From positions 1,881,501-1,945,500 of the forward strand of contig NZ_CP135436.1 in assembly GCF_032340315.1 (NCBI RefSeq): 64,000 nt of DNA, read 5' to 3'. The translations under genes and the position numbers were made by a program. This DNA comes from Streptococcus sp. DTU_2020_1001019_1_SI_AUS_MUR_006 (GTDB lineage Bacteria > Bacillota > Bacilli > Lactobacillales > Streptococcaceae). Below are positions 50,169 through 60,174 of the stretch, piece by piece (the first letter of the stretch is position 1; each line of letters starts with the position of its first letter). The notes beneath the pieces are model-generated. The model searched no databases. It was given only the letters and a program-made list of their open reading frames with translations, and was not told the DNA's origin.

Positions 50169-51347
50169 TTATTTTTCCATAAATTGGTGCAAACGACGAA
50201 TGGCTTCTTTAAGTGTATCTAGATCTGTCGCATAGCTGAGACGGACATTTTCTGGTGCTCCAAATCCAGCACCTGTTATCAAGGCTAAACCAACTTCCTC
50301 AAGGATAGCCGTTGTAAATGCTGTTACGTCTGTATAGCCTTTCATCTCCATAGCTTTTTTAACATTTGGGAAGAGATAGAAAGCTCCTTGTGGTTTGACA
50401 ACTTCAAAACCAGGGACTTCACACAAGAGTGGATAGATGGTATTCAAACGTTCTTCAAATGCTTGACGCATAACTTCCACAGAATCTTGCGGTCCAGTTA
50501 GCGCCTCGATTGTTGCGTATTGTGAAACAGCGGTTAGGTTAGAAGTCGTTTGACCTGTCAATTTGCTCATGGCAGCAATGATTTCTGGATCACCCACTGC
50601 ATAACCTACACGCCAACCAGTCATAGCATAGGCCTTAGACACTCCATTGATGACAATGGTTTGGTTGCGAATGGCTTCTGATAGACTAGAGATTGGGACG
50701 AATTCATTTCCGTTATAGACCAAACGACCATAAATATCATCTGCTAGGATGAGAATGTCATGTTCAACAGCCCAATTTCCAATGGCCAAGAGTTCCTCAC
50801 GAGAATAGATCATACCGGTAGGATTAGATGGTGAGTTAAGAACCAAGACCTTGGTCTTAACTGTACGAGCTGCTTCTAATTGCTCCACAGTTACTTTAAA
50901 GTGATTGTCTTCTTTGGCTTGGACAAAGACTGGAACACCTTCTGCCATCTTAACCTGATCCCCATAGCTGACCCAGTAAGGTGTTGGAATAATAACCTCA
51001 TCTCCAGGATTAACCACAGCCATAAAGAAAGTGTAGAGTGAGAATTTTGCACCTGTAGCAAAAGTGACTTCGTTAGCCGCTACGGAATAACCATAATAAC
51101 GCTCAAAATAGGTATTGACCGCTGCTTTTAACTCAGGTAAACCTGAAGCTACCGTATAGAAAGAAGCACGTCCATCTCGAATAGCCTCAACAGCAGCATC
51201 TTGAATATTTTCAGGAGTATGAAAATCGGGCTGACCTAAAGTTAAGAAAAGAACATCTTTTCCTTCAGCCTTTAATTTCTTTGCTCTTGCATCGCTAGCC
51301 AAAGTCACACTTTCTTCCATTTCTAAGACACGTTTAGATAATTTCAT
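50169..51347 (-). CDS. aspC: Pyridoxal-phosphate aspartate aminotransferase
   Basis: Transfers amino groups between aspartate and 2-oxoglutarate (class I aminotransferase, AspB-like Ib subgroup). The PLP lysine is in NGVSKAYAMTGWRVGY near residue 235, with SPSNPTG near 172 and the terminal-carboxylate arginine in NVRLSYA near 370. 392 residues. The start overlaps the tseB stop by 4 bp, so it is translated with it. Confidence 0.93.
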   Translation of the reverse strand: MKLSKRVLEMEESVTLASDARAKKLKAEGKDVLFLTLGQPDFHTPENIQDAAVEAIRDGRASFYTVASGLPELKAAVNTYFERYYGYSVAANEVTFATGAKFSLYTFFMAVVNPGDEVIIPTPYWVSYGDQVKMAEGVPVFVQAKEDNHFKVTVEQLEAARTVKTKVLVLNSPSNPTGMIYSREELLAIGNWAVEHDILILADDIYGRLVYNGNEFVPISSLSEAIRNQTIVINGVSKAYAMTGWRVGYAVGDPEIIAAMSKLTGQTTSNLTAVSQYATIEALTGPQDSVEVMRQAFEERLNTIYPLLCEVPGFEVVKPQGAFYLFPNVKKAMEMKGYTDVTAFTTAILEEVGLALITGAGFGAPENVRLSYATDLDTLKEAIRRLHQFMEK

Positions 51348-51826
51348 AGTTTCTCCTTTTCGATTAGGGCACCAGATTCAAAATCCACTAGATAGTAGTC
51401 TCCACCAGACTTGATTTCCCAGACGGGTTTATCAGCATACCGTCCAAAGGTAACCGTATCAATTTCAGTTGCTCCTTTTTCTCTAACAACTGCTTCTGCT
51501 TTTTCTTGTGAAGTACCATTTTCTAGTTGATATACATAGATTTTTTGACTATTTTTCTCAATTAAAACGGCTACTGGCTTTTGATTCTTGTCTTGGCCAA
51601 GGACACTATAATAGCTCTCTAAACCATTGAAGAAATCAACCTGACTGACCGTTTCTAGATTCGCATACTGCTTGGCAAGCTTTTCCCCTTCTACCTTCGC
51701 TGTTTGATAAGGCTTCATGCTAAGCCACACCAAATAGAGAAAGGAAGAAGTCACAACTAGTGCCAGCAGGGTCAAGCCAATACTGTACTGAAATAATAAG
51801 GAATTTTTTTCTTTTTTCTGTCTCAT
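51344..51826 (-). CDS. tseB: TseB/YpmB-like cell-wall elongation regulator (DUF5590)
   Basis: A 160-residue protein with a basic N-terminus and one membrane segment (about residues 10-32), followed by two PepSY-like extracellular modules (LETVSQVDFFNGLESYYSVL and later KAEAVVREKGATEID). In Bacillus the homologue YpmB/TseB acts with the elongation penicillin-binding protein PBP2A. The order ypmB-aspB-asnS is conserved from Bacillus, which supports the call. I chose the ATG at 51826 over a GTG two codons earlier. Confidence 0.85.
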   Translation of the reverse strand: MRQKKEKNSLLFQYSIGLTLLALVVTSSFLYLVWLSMKPYQTAKVEGEKLAKQYANLETVSQVDFFNGLESYYSVLGQDKNQKPVAVLIEKNSQKIYVYQLENGTSQEKAEAVVREKGATEIDTVTFGRYADKPVWEIKSGGDYYLVDFESGALIEKEKL

Positions 51827-52093
51827 TTTCACTCGTCTATTTTACCATCTATCCAAGTGAATTACAAGTGAGTAAAAGAGGAGGATTTGTCTCGGAACTT
51901 CTCTTATGACAGGAATATATGACGCTTGAATCATTGATTTCACAGACTTTTCATAATCTCTACTCCTAAAAATAATCTTGACTATCATCGATTTTTATTT
52001 TCTGGGCAAATTTCTTGCAAATGATTTTGTTTTGTTGTAACATCGTTTATAACAACAGAGAAAGCTCTGATTAAAATCTAAAGGAGACTCCCT

Positions 52094-52642
52094 ATGTCTA
52101 AAAAAGTATTATTTATCGTTGGTTCACTTCGTGAAGGTTCTTTCAACCACCAAATGGCTCTAGAAGCTGAAAAAGCTCTTGCAGGAAAAGCTGAGGTTAG
52201 CTACCTTGACTACTCAGCAATCCCACTTTTTAACCAAGAACTTGAAGTTCCAACTCTTCCAGCTGTAGCAGCAGCTCGTGAAGCTGTTCTGGCTGCTGAT
52301 GCTATCTGGATTTTCTCACCAGTCTACAACTTCTCAATTCCTGGAACAGTTAAAAACTTGCTTGACTGGCTTTCACGCGCAATTGACTTGTCTGATACAC
52401 GCGGAGCATCTGCTCTTCAAGATAAGATTGTAACAGTATCATCTGTAGCCAATGCTGGTCATGACCAACTCTTTGCAATCTACAAAGACCTCTTGCCATT
52501 CATCCGTACACAAGTTGTTGGTGAATTCACTGCAGCTCGTGTCAACGATTCTGCTTGGGCAGATGGTCAATTAGTTCTCGAAGACAGTGTTGCTTCTTCA
52601 CTAAAACAACAAGCTGAAGACTTGGTTCAAGCTATTCAATAA
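52094..52642 (+). CDS. NADPH-dependent FMN reductase family protein
   Basis: A 182-residue flavodoxin-fold oxidoreductase. VGSLREGSFNHQMALEAEKA at the N-terminus is the FMN phosphate loop, and SPVYNFSIPGTVKNLLDWLS near 76 contacts the isoalloxazine ring. It may reduce FMN, azo compounds or quinones; the physiological role is unknown. Strong ribosome site AAAGGAGA and good codon bias. The 261 bp upstream holds its promoter region (TTGCAA with a poor -10 near 52015-52040) and nothing else clear. Confidence 0.87.
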   Translation: MSKKVLFIVGSLREGSFNHQMALEAEKALAGKAEVSYLDYSAIPLFNQELEVPTLPAVAAAREAVLAADAIWIFSPVYNFSIPGTVKNLLDWLSRAIDLSDTRGASALQDKIVTVSSVANAGHDQLFAIYKDLLPFIRTQVVGEFTAARVNDSAWADGQLVLEDSVASSLKQQAEDLVQAIQ

Positions 52643-52655
52643 TTGAATTAAAAAA

Positions 52656-52694
52656 GAAAGATAGTAGAAAATGTTAGTTTCTACTATCTTTTTC
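52656..52694. terminator. Bidirectional terminator after the FMN reductase gene
   Basis: 13 bp perfect arms AAGATAGTAGAAA and TTTCTACTATCTT, T-rich both sides; serves both convergent genes. Confidence 0.9.
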
Positions 52695-53885
52695 TTAATC
52701 AACTAATTCATCAATCATACTATGTTTCAGTGGTAAACTACACATCACTAAAAGGAAAATAAAGGAAGATTGAATCCAAAAGAGAGCCAAATCAAAAATT
52801 CCGTGCACAGCTACTACTGTCAAGAAAGAGAGGTAAAGTCCAAGGATAGGACGCTTACTAGGTACTTGACTCATATCAATCAACATTCGTACTGGAGTGG
52901 AAGAAGCAATCCCCAAGAGAACGGTACCAACAACTCCATAACTCAAAATCGTATCTATATAAATACTATGAGCATGTTCATGATAAGGTGCTCCAATACG
53001 AGGAAAAGAGTGCATATAGGTTAGCGGTCCTTCACCCCAGAATGGATTTTGCTTAAACAAGGCCATCCCAGCATTCCAGATAGAAACACGCTCTTCCATA
53101 GATGAATCTAAGGTTCCCATTCGAACACCCAAATCACTTGAAAATAGAAAAGCTAAACCAACCCCAAAAACTCCAACACTAAGCCAAAAGGCACGCCAGT
53201 TCTTAATAGTTGTGAAGAGATAAATAATCGCTCCAAAGATGATGGCTGGAAAAGCTGTGCGATTCTGCGTAAAGTTTAAACCGAATAAATTAGCAAAGAT
53301 GGCAATCATAGAAAAGATTCGTAACCACCTTAACTTCGTTGTACTAATCAGATAAAAACCAATCATGATACAGAAACAACAGATAATTCCATAGTAATTG
53401 GGATTAAAGAAGGCAACCTCCGCTCGATTTTGATGCCAAACCTGCATTCGTGGTGAGAGGAAGGTATAATCAAATTTCTTTACAATTTGGAAATGTTCCA
53501 AGGCTGCAAAGGCTGCTGCAAAGACACTTAAGGCTAATATTCCTTCAATCGTCAACCTGAAAAATTTAGGAGTCAACTGGGATTGATAGTAGTAAAAGAA
53601 GATGGCAAACAGAAACATGGCCACCGAAGAAACTACTCCCATCACATTTTGTGCCAGAAGAGAAATTGCAGTGCTATAAGCAATAAAAAAGAGCAAGACA
53701 GGGTGTTGAGACAAACGTTTCAAGATCCCCTTCATCTCCCCAGTATATACTAACCAAAGTAAGTAAGAGATAAAAATAATAACAAAAAGATAAAAAGGAA
53801 GAAAAATACTCAGAATAACTCCTAAAAGAAGTCCTTCTTGTTTCGATAAACTTTTTAACTTTTCAATGACACCTATTGATTTCAC
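52695..53885 (-). CDS. O-antigen ligase/polymerase-like membrane protein
   Basis: A 396-residue membrane protein with about ten hydrophobic segments and a larger loop containing RVSIWNAGMALFKQNPFWGE and the conserved PHNxxL-like HEHAHSIYIDTILSYG, the pattern of Wzy_C/O-antigen ligase family members. In streptococci such proteins attach or polymerise surface sugars, but this copy stands alone, so its substrate is unknown. I chose the GTG at 53885 with AAAGGA six bases upstream rather than the GTG nine codons earlier, which lacks a site. Confidence 0.82.
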   Translation of the reverse strand: MKSIGVIEKLKSLSKQEGLLLGVILSIFLPFYLFVIIFISYLLWLVYTGEMKGILKRLSQHPVLLFFIAYSTAISLLAQNVMGVVSSVAMFLFAIFFYYYQSQLTPKFFRLTIEGILALSVFAAAFAALEHFQIVKKFDYTFLSPRMQVWHQNRAEVAFFNPNYYGIICCFCIMIGFYLISTTKLRWLRIFSMIAIFANLFGLNFTQNRTAFPAIIFGAIIYLFTTIKNWRAFWLSVGVFGVGLAFLFSSDLGVRMGTLDSSMEERVSIWNAGMALFKQNPFWGEGPLTYMHSFPRIGAPYHEHAHSIYIDTILSYGVVGTVLLGIASSTPVRMLIDMSQVPSKRPILGLYLSFLTVVAVHGIFDLALFWIQSSFIFLLVMCSLPLKHSMIDELVD

Positions 53886-54056
53886 AACAGATCCTTTCCT
53901 TCTGAATATCACATTCAGATAAATAAGCTATTAAAACATTTTACCATTTTTCAAGCGATTTGAAAACCTCTTTGCCTCTATCATCCTAACTAAAACTGGG
54001 TAAAATTTTATAGTTAGCTAAGATTACTCTAAAAAACGCTATCCCTTTTTTAAAAA

Positions 54057-54067
54057 TATGGTACAAT
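54057..54067 (+). promoter_or_regulatory. Extended -10 promoter of birA
   Basis: TATGGTACAAT ends 29 bases before the birA ATG; AAAGGG serves as ribosome site. No BirA operator palindrome was recognised. Confidence 0.65.
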
Positions 54068-54096
54068 AAATCTAATTATTCCAGAAAGGGTCTAGC

Positions 54097-55032
54097 ATGA
54101 AATCCTACCAAGAAGTCTATAAAATACTAGCTACTGAGACTGATTATCTAAGCGGAGAAAAAATAGCTGAGAGATTAAACCTATCTCGAACTTCAGTATG
54201 GAAGGCGATCCAACGTCTCCAGCAAGAGGGACTGGAGATTGACAGTATCAAAAATCGTGGGTATAAACTTCTGGACGGAGACCTTATCTTGCCTCAGGAA
54301 ATCGAAGCGAATAGTCCCATTACTGTCCTGTTTAAACCCTCGACTAAATCTACCCAAACCGATGCTAAAGAGGCTATGGAAGCTGGTGCCAAAGGGGATA
54401 AACTCTACCTTTCCACTAGCCAAACTATGGGACGCGGTCGTTTTCAACGTCCCTATTATTCTCCAGATAAGGGGGGGATTTACATGTCCCTTCACCTACA
54501 ACCCAATCTCCCTTATCAGAATCTTCCTGCCTATACACTTCTAACAGCTGGAGCTATCTACAAGGCTATCAAAAACCTTAGTTTAATCGACGTGGATATC
54601 AAGTGGGTCAATGATATTTATCTGAACCAGAAAAAAATTGCTGGTATTCTAACCGAAGCCATTACCTCCGTCGAAACTGGACTCGTTACAGATGTTATCA
54701 TTGGGGTCGGGATCAACTTTTCGATCGCTGAATTTCCCAAGAATCTACAAACTAAAGCTGGAAGCTTATTTTCTCAAAATACTCCCATTACTCGCAATGA
54801 ATTGATTGCTGAAATTTGGAAATGTTTCTATGAAACAGAAGCCGATGAACTCCTCTATCTCTATAAAAAACGCTCAATCGTTTTAGGAAAAGAGATCTCT
54901 TTCAAGAAGGATCAAGAAATAATCACAGGAAAAGCCTGTGACATCTCTGACCAAGGCCAACTGCAGATAGAATTAGCAAACGGTGAAAAGATTTGGCTCA
55001 ATAGTGGCGAAGTTTCACTGACTAAATGGTAG
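54097..55032 (+). CDS. birA: Biotin-protein ligase / biotin operon repressor
   Basis: Activates biotin and attaches it to carboxylases; the N-terminal helix-turn-helix (residues about 15-60, LNLSRTSVWKAIQRLQQEGL) lets it also act as a repressor. The catalytic core has GRGRFQRPYYS near residue 110 (biotin loop), KWVNDIYLNQKKIAGIL near 170 and a C-terminal SH3-like domain ending at 311. One gene with its own promoter and a shared terminator with ackA. Confidence 0.93.
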   Translation: MKSYQEVYKILATETDYLSGEKIAERLNLSRTSVWKAIQRLQQEGLEIDSIKNRGYKLLDGDLILPQEIEANSPITVLFKPSTKSTQTDAKEAMEAGAKGDKLYLSTSQTMGRGRFQRPYYSPDKGGIYMSLHLQPNLPYQNLPAYTLLTAGAIYKAIKNLSLIDVDIKWVNDIYLNQKKIAGILTEAITSVETGLVTDVIIGVGINFSIAEFPKNLQTKAGSLFSQNTPITRNELIAEIWKCFYETEADELLYLYKKRSIVLGKEISFKKDQEIITGKACDISDQGQLQIELANGEKIWLNSGEVSLTKW

Positions 55033-55040
55033 TTTTCCTA

Positions 55041-55084
55041 GATCAAAAAAATCGACCTTTATTATTGAAGGTCGATTTTTGATC
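55041..55084. terminator. Bidirectional terminator between birA and ackA
   Basis: GATCAAAAA..ATCGACCTT and AAGGTCGATTTTTGATC form a long near-perfect stem, T-rich on both strands. Confidence 0.92.
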
Positions 55085-55086
55085 TG

Positions 55087-56277
55087 TTATTTTTTCAAAC
55101 GTTCAACGTCACGCGCGATAACGAGTTCTTCATCTGTTGGGATGACAAGTACACGAAGTTTCGCAGCATCTGTAGAGATATCGCCAGTCACACCAAAGAC
55201 ATTTTTCTCTGGATCTACATCACAACCGAACCAAGAAATCCCTGAAATAACATCTTCACGTACATTAGTAGAATTTTCACCGATACCTGCTGTGAAAATA
55301 ATAGCATCTGCTCCATTTAGGACTGCAAGGTATTGACCAATATGTTTTTGGATACGGTCAACATACATTTCATAAGCCAAAGTGGCATCGTGATCTCCTG
55401 CCTCCATAGCAGCAATTACATCACGCATGTCACTAGATTTACCAGAAACACCCATCAATCCTGACTCACGATTGAGAATACGACTGATGTCCTCAGGCTT
55501 GTTAAAGTCCTCTGTATATTGCATTAAATAAGGAATGATGGCTGGGTCAATATCCCCTGTACGAGTTCCCATCATTACACCACCAAGTGGAGTGAATCCC
55601 ATTGAGGTATCAACAGATTTCCCACCCTTAACAGCTGTAATAGAAGCACCATTACCGATGTGACAGGTGATTAACTTCAACTCTTCAAGTGGACGTCCCA
55701 AGAGTTTTGCTGCTTCTTGAGCAACGTACTGATGGCTTGTACCGTGCGCTCCGTACTTACGAACCTTGTTTTCTGTGTAATATTTTGTTGGTAGAGGATA
55801 GCGATAAGCTTTCTCTGGCATTGTTGTATGGAAGGAAGTATCAAAAACAACGACACTCGTAATATCTGGCAATAATTCTTTGAAGGCGCGAATACCCGCA
55901 GCATTTGCAGGGTTGTGCAATGGAGCAAGGAGACCTAACTCTTCAACTTTTTCCAAGACATCGCCTTCAACGACTGTAGACTCTTTGAAGTACTCTCCAC
56001 CTGCAACGACACGGTGTCCAACACCAGTAATTTCATCATAAGATTTAATAATATCAAAACGAATCAAGTCATCAAGCAAAATCTTAACTGCCAAAGTATG
56101 GTTGTCAATGTCAAGGACTTGTTGCTCTGAACGACCATCGAACTTAACTGTAGAAATAGAATCCTTCAATCCGATTCGCTCAATCAACCCTTTTGCAAGC
56201 ACCTTTTCTTCTGGCATTTGGTAAAGTTGCCATTTCAAGCTAGAGCTTCCAGCGTTAATTGCAATGGTTTTTGTCAT
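55087..56277 (-). CDS. ackA: Acetate kinase
   Basis: Makes ATP and acetate from acetyl phosphate, the energy-yielding end of the pyruvate oxidase pathway in these bacteria. ASKHA fold signatures: [13 protein letters not shown] at residues 7-19, GHRVVAGGE near 87, FDTSFH near 147, HIGNGAS near 207 and FTAGIGENS near 325. 396 residues. It follows the YtxK-like methyltransferase gene by 48 bp, the same adjacency as in Bacillus. Confidence 0.97.
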   Translation of the reverse strand: MTKTIAINAGSSSLKWQLYQMPEEKVLAKGLIERIGLKDSISTVKFDGRSEQQVLDIDNHTLAVKILLDDLIRFDIIKSYDEITGVGHRVVAGGEYFKESTVVEGDVLEKVEELGLLAPLHNPANAAGIRAFKELLPDITSVVVFDTSFHTTMPEKAYRYPLPTKYYTENKVRKYGAHGTSHQYVAQEAAKLLGRPLEELKLITCHIGNGASITAVKGGKSVDTSMGFTPLGGVMMGTRTGDIDPAIIPYLMQYTEDFNKPEDISRILNRESGLMGVSGKSSDMRDVIAAMEAGDHDATLAYEMYVDRIQKHIGQYLAVLNGADAIIFTAGIGENSTNVREDVISGISWFGCDVDPEKNVFGVTGDISTDAAKLRVLVIPTDEELVIARDVERLKK

Positions 56278-56325
56278 AATGTTTCCCCTTTTTAAGCGTT
56301 TTCAACTATTATATCAAAATTTATA

Positions 56326-57279
56326 CTAGATTTCATGTTCTTGACACCAATTTTGAAAATTTTCCTTAAATTCCAACAAAATTTCAGGATCCCGAAGGCT
56401 AGTAAGTGGATAAACAAAGGGATCTGTACCTTCTCCCACCTTCTTTTGCAAAACAAAAATGGTCTTAGACTGGGCTCCTTGAGCGAATAGATCCTCTGGT
56501 AAAGCTAGGATAGCGACTAGTTGAGCTTGATCAGTCAGCCAAGATTTCAAGAGGTCACTCTGGGGACTCGTCAAAAGATCTGTTGGAGCAAGGAAAATAG
56601 CATAGCCTCCCGTCTTAAGATACTTGAGTGATTGCTCCATTAATAGATGATGAGCGTAAGTATGTTCATCCTTTGCTGCCACTTGGTAACGTGAGGCAAT
56701 CTGATCGTCTGGGTAGTAGCCAATCGGGAGGTCGCTCACAATAATATCACTTTCTTTTAATACTTGTGGACGTACTGCATCTCCTTGGACAAAGCCCATT
56801 TGCAGATCCATAACTTCAGCCATACTTGCAGCCAAATCGATCAAGAGGTCATCTAGTTCAATCCCAAGGTAATCTACCTTTTTGTTCATGGACGTTAAGA
56901 AGCTAGCGCCCAGAATTCCCATCCCAGACCCCAACTCTAATAAACTTAGATCTTCAGCAGGCCACAGTTGCTCTATCAGAAAAATCATCAAGTGACCAAT
57001 GGCATCTGGTGTAAACTGGTGATTTGCTTGGAGAGGTTCTGTTTGCGCTGCCTTCATTAACAAGAATTGGTAGGTTCGTAACCACTCTTCTTTTCGAAGA
57101 GCCAATCGTTTTAATGCTTGATTATTTTTCTTGACATCTTCCAGATTTGTCTGACCATCCAGATAGATTCCATTTTGCTCAATCAAGGCATCGTAAAAAT
57201 TTGTCGTCAAATCATTTTGAATGATTTGGACATTTTCTAGTAAATAGGTATATGCTTGTTCAATTTTTTCAAAATACAT
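56326..57279 (-). CDS. YtxK-like N6-type SAM-dependent methyltransferase
   Basis: A 317-residue protein with an N-terminal helical part and a Rossmann SAM domain: LLELGSGMGILGASFL near residue 117, LGIELDDLLIDLAASM near 137 and the catalytic-site motif SDLPIGYYP near 183, a variant of the NPPF/Y motif of adenine methyltransferases. The family (YtxK) lies next to ackA in many Firmicutes, in streptococci usually behind the comG genes. DNA, RNA or protein as the substrate is unproven. It begins directly downstream of the pyrG terminator. Confidence 0.85.
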   Translation of the reverse strand: MYFEKIEQAYTYLLENVQIIQNDLTTNFYDALIEQNGIYLDGQTNLEDVKKNNQALKRLALRKEEWLRTYQFLLMKAAQTEPLQANHQFTPDAIGHLMIFLIEQLWPAEDLSLLELGSGMGILGASFLTSMNKKVDYLGIELDDLLIDLAASMAEVMDLQMGFVQGDAVRPQVLKESDIIVSDLPIGYYPDDQIASRYQVAAKDEHTYAHHLLMEQSLKYLKTGGYAIFLAPTDLLTSPQSDLLKSWLTDQAQLVAILALPEDLFAQGAQSKTIFVLQKKVGEGTDPFVYPLTSLRDPEILLEFKENFQNWCQEHEI

Positions 57280-57334
57280 ACCCTTATCTTACCAAAAATA
57301 ATGTCCTTTTTCCAGATTTTCATGATAGTGAAAA

Positions 57335-57370
57335 CAAATTAAAACCTCTGAGATGACTCTCAAAGGTTTA
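57335..57370 (-). terminator. Terminator of pyrG
   Basis: 12 bp arms AAACCTTTGAGA and TCTCAGAGGTTT (one G-T pair), TTAATTTG tail, just after the pyrG stop on the minus strand. Confidence 0.8.
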
Positions 57371-57377
57371 ATCATGA

Positions 57378-58997
<1,620 letters not shown>

Positions 58998-59008
58998 CTA
59001 AAATGCTC

Positions 59009-59050
59009 AAGGTCTTGTTTACTAACAGGGGATTGAGGAAACAAGACCTT
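59009..59050 (-). promoter_or_regulatory. Perfect 12 bp hairpin in the pyrG leader
   Basis: AAGGTCTTGTTT and AAACAAGACCTT pair over an 18-base loop, about 24 bases before the pyrG ATG and downstream of the attenuator. It has no T-tail, so it is not a terminator. It may stabilise the mRNA or affect initiation. Confidence 0.6.
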
Positions 59051-59093
59051 CATCAATAACTACACCCCAAGAAGAAAAGCTTCCTGGAAAAAA

Positions 59094-59123
59094 CAAAAAT
59101 AGCTCCCTAATAACTAGGGAGCT
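59094..59123 (-). terminator. Attenuator terminator of pyrG
   Basis: On the minus strand AGCTCCCTA-GTTAT-TAGGGAGCT followed by ATTTTTG. It lies about 22 bases after the start point. Extra G residues added at the 5' end would pair with CUCCC of the first arm and prevent this hairpin. The remainder of 58986-59306 holds the leader, the promoter and the rpoE terminator. Confidence 0.85.
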
Positions 59124-59141
59124 CCGACCTCTAAAAGAGGT

Positions 59142-59181
59142 GCCCGAACAATATATTACCTCAAAATGAATCATTTGTCAA
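59142..59181 (-). promoter_or_regulatory. pyrG promoter with GGGC start site
   Basis: Consensus TTGACA (59176-59181), 17 bp spacer, TAATAT (59153-59158), then seven bases to a start at GGGC (59145-59142). A run of three G followed by C as the initial transcribed sequence is the arrangement of CTP-sensitive pyrG genes. Confidence 0.85.
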
Positions 59182-59232
59182 ATAGAACAAATCGTTGACT
59201 TGGCATTCCATCTTGCATAACTCATTCAAACT

Positions 59233-59290
59233 AAAAAGTAAAAAGAGGCTGGATCTAGGAAATCGAGACTTGATAGACCGATTCCAGCTC
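59233..59290 (-). terminator. Terminator of rpoE
   Basis: A long imperfect hairpin (GAGCTGGA...TCCAGCCTC with an inner AATCG/CGATT pair) followed by TTTTTACTTTTTA on the minus strand. Confidence 0.75.
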
Positions 59291-59306
59291 CAACTCCTTT
59301 TTATTT

Positions 59307-59897
59307 TTATTCTTCCTCTTCTTCAGAGTCTTCGTCGTCTTCTTCATTAAGATCGACTTCTTCATCTAGATCATCTGGGGCGATTTCATTGATTTCAGCA
59401 TCGTAGGCTTCCACTTCATTCTTCTCATCATCTGGATTTTCATCATCATAAGAAAGAGCTGGATCTTCTTCGTATGCATCCTCATCTTCTGGATCATCTG
59501 CACTGTAATCAATAGCATCTGCATCACCATCCATAAAGGCGTTGACACGTTTTTTCTTAGCCTTAGGTGCTACTTCTTCATCATCACTTTCTTCAAGAGC
59601 AATGATTTCCTCATCGATTTCATCGACTCCATACCATGAACGAAGCCCCCATTTGTTATCTCCAAGTGAGATAAAGCTACCGTCAAAGTTCAACTCTGTG
59701 TAGAACAAAGGCAAAGCTTCACGAATATCGCTATTAGAGGTACCGAGATAGTTTTGGATTTCATTAACCAAATCACTAAAATGCATTTCGTGATCACGAC
59801 CACGGAGTTCCAAGATGGCACGAGCCACCTCAATCATAGATAGTTCACTTTTTTCTTGCCCAGCAAATACTTCTAATTCCAAAGCGTTTCTCCTCAT
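59307..59897 (-). CDS. rpoE: RNA polymerase delta subunit
   Basis: A Gram-positive-specific RNA polymerase subunit that speeds core recycling and affects sensing of initiating NTPs. The N-terminal globular HARE-HTH domain (residues about 14-90, with [20 protein letters not shown] and [15 protein letters not shown]) is followed by a long acidic tail almost entirely of Asp and Glu. 196 residues. rpoE-pyrG adjacency is conserved in Firmicutes. Own terminator downstream; pyrG starts from its own promoter behind it. Confidence 0.95.
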   Translation of the reverse strand: MRRNALELEVFAGQEKSELSMIEVARAILELRGRDHEMHFSDLVNEIQNYLGTSNSDIREALPLFYTELNFDGSFISLGDNKWGLRSWYGVDEIDEEIIALEESDDEEVAPKAKKKRVNAFMDGDADAIDYSADDPEDEDAYEEDPALSYDDENPDDEKNEVEAYDAEINEIAPDDLDEEVDLNEEDDEDSEEEEE

Positions 59898-60024
59898 TTT
59901 TTACTACTAACGCCAGAGTGGATAAACTCTGATCTCATTTTATCATGTACTCTTTATTGTACGATAATTTTGCCTAATAGTCAAAGGTTTAGGAGAAATA
60001 AATGTGAAATATTTCAGCTAATTA

Positions 60025-60138
60025 ATACTCAATGAAAATCAAAGAGCAAACTAAGAAGTTAGCCACAGGCTGCTCAAAACACTGTTTTGAGGTTGCAGAT
60101 GGAAGCTGACGTGGTTTAAAGAGATTTTCGAAGAGTAT
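60025..60138 (-). repeat. BOX element, short (boxA-boxC) form
   Basis: On the minus strand it starts TATACTCTTCGAAAATCTCT and ends in GATTTTCATTGAGTATT, with CCACGTCAGC and the CTCAAAACAGTGTTTTGAG palindrome between. At 114 bp it fits boxA plus boxC with no boxB. Compared with the copy at 11308-11457 it is inverted and shorter. It lies between rpoE and the NatB-like gene. Confidence 0.88.
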
Positions 60139-60174
60139 AAAAGACCTGGGAGATACACTCACAGGTCCGTGACT

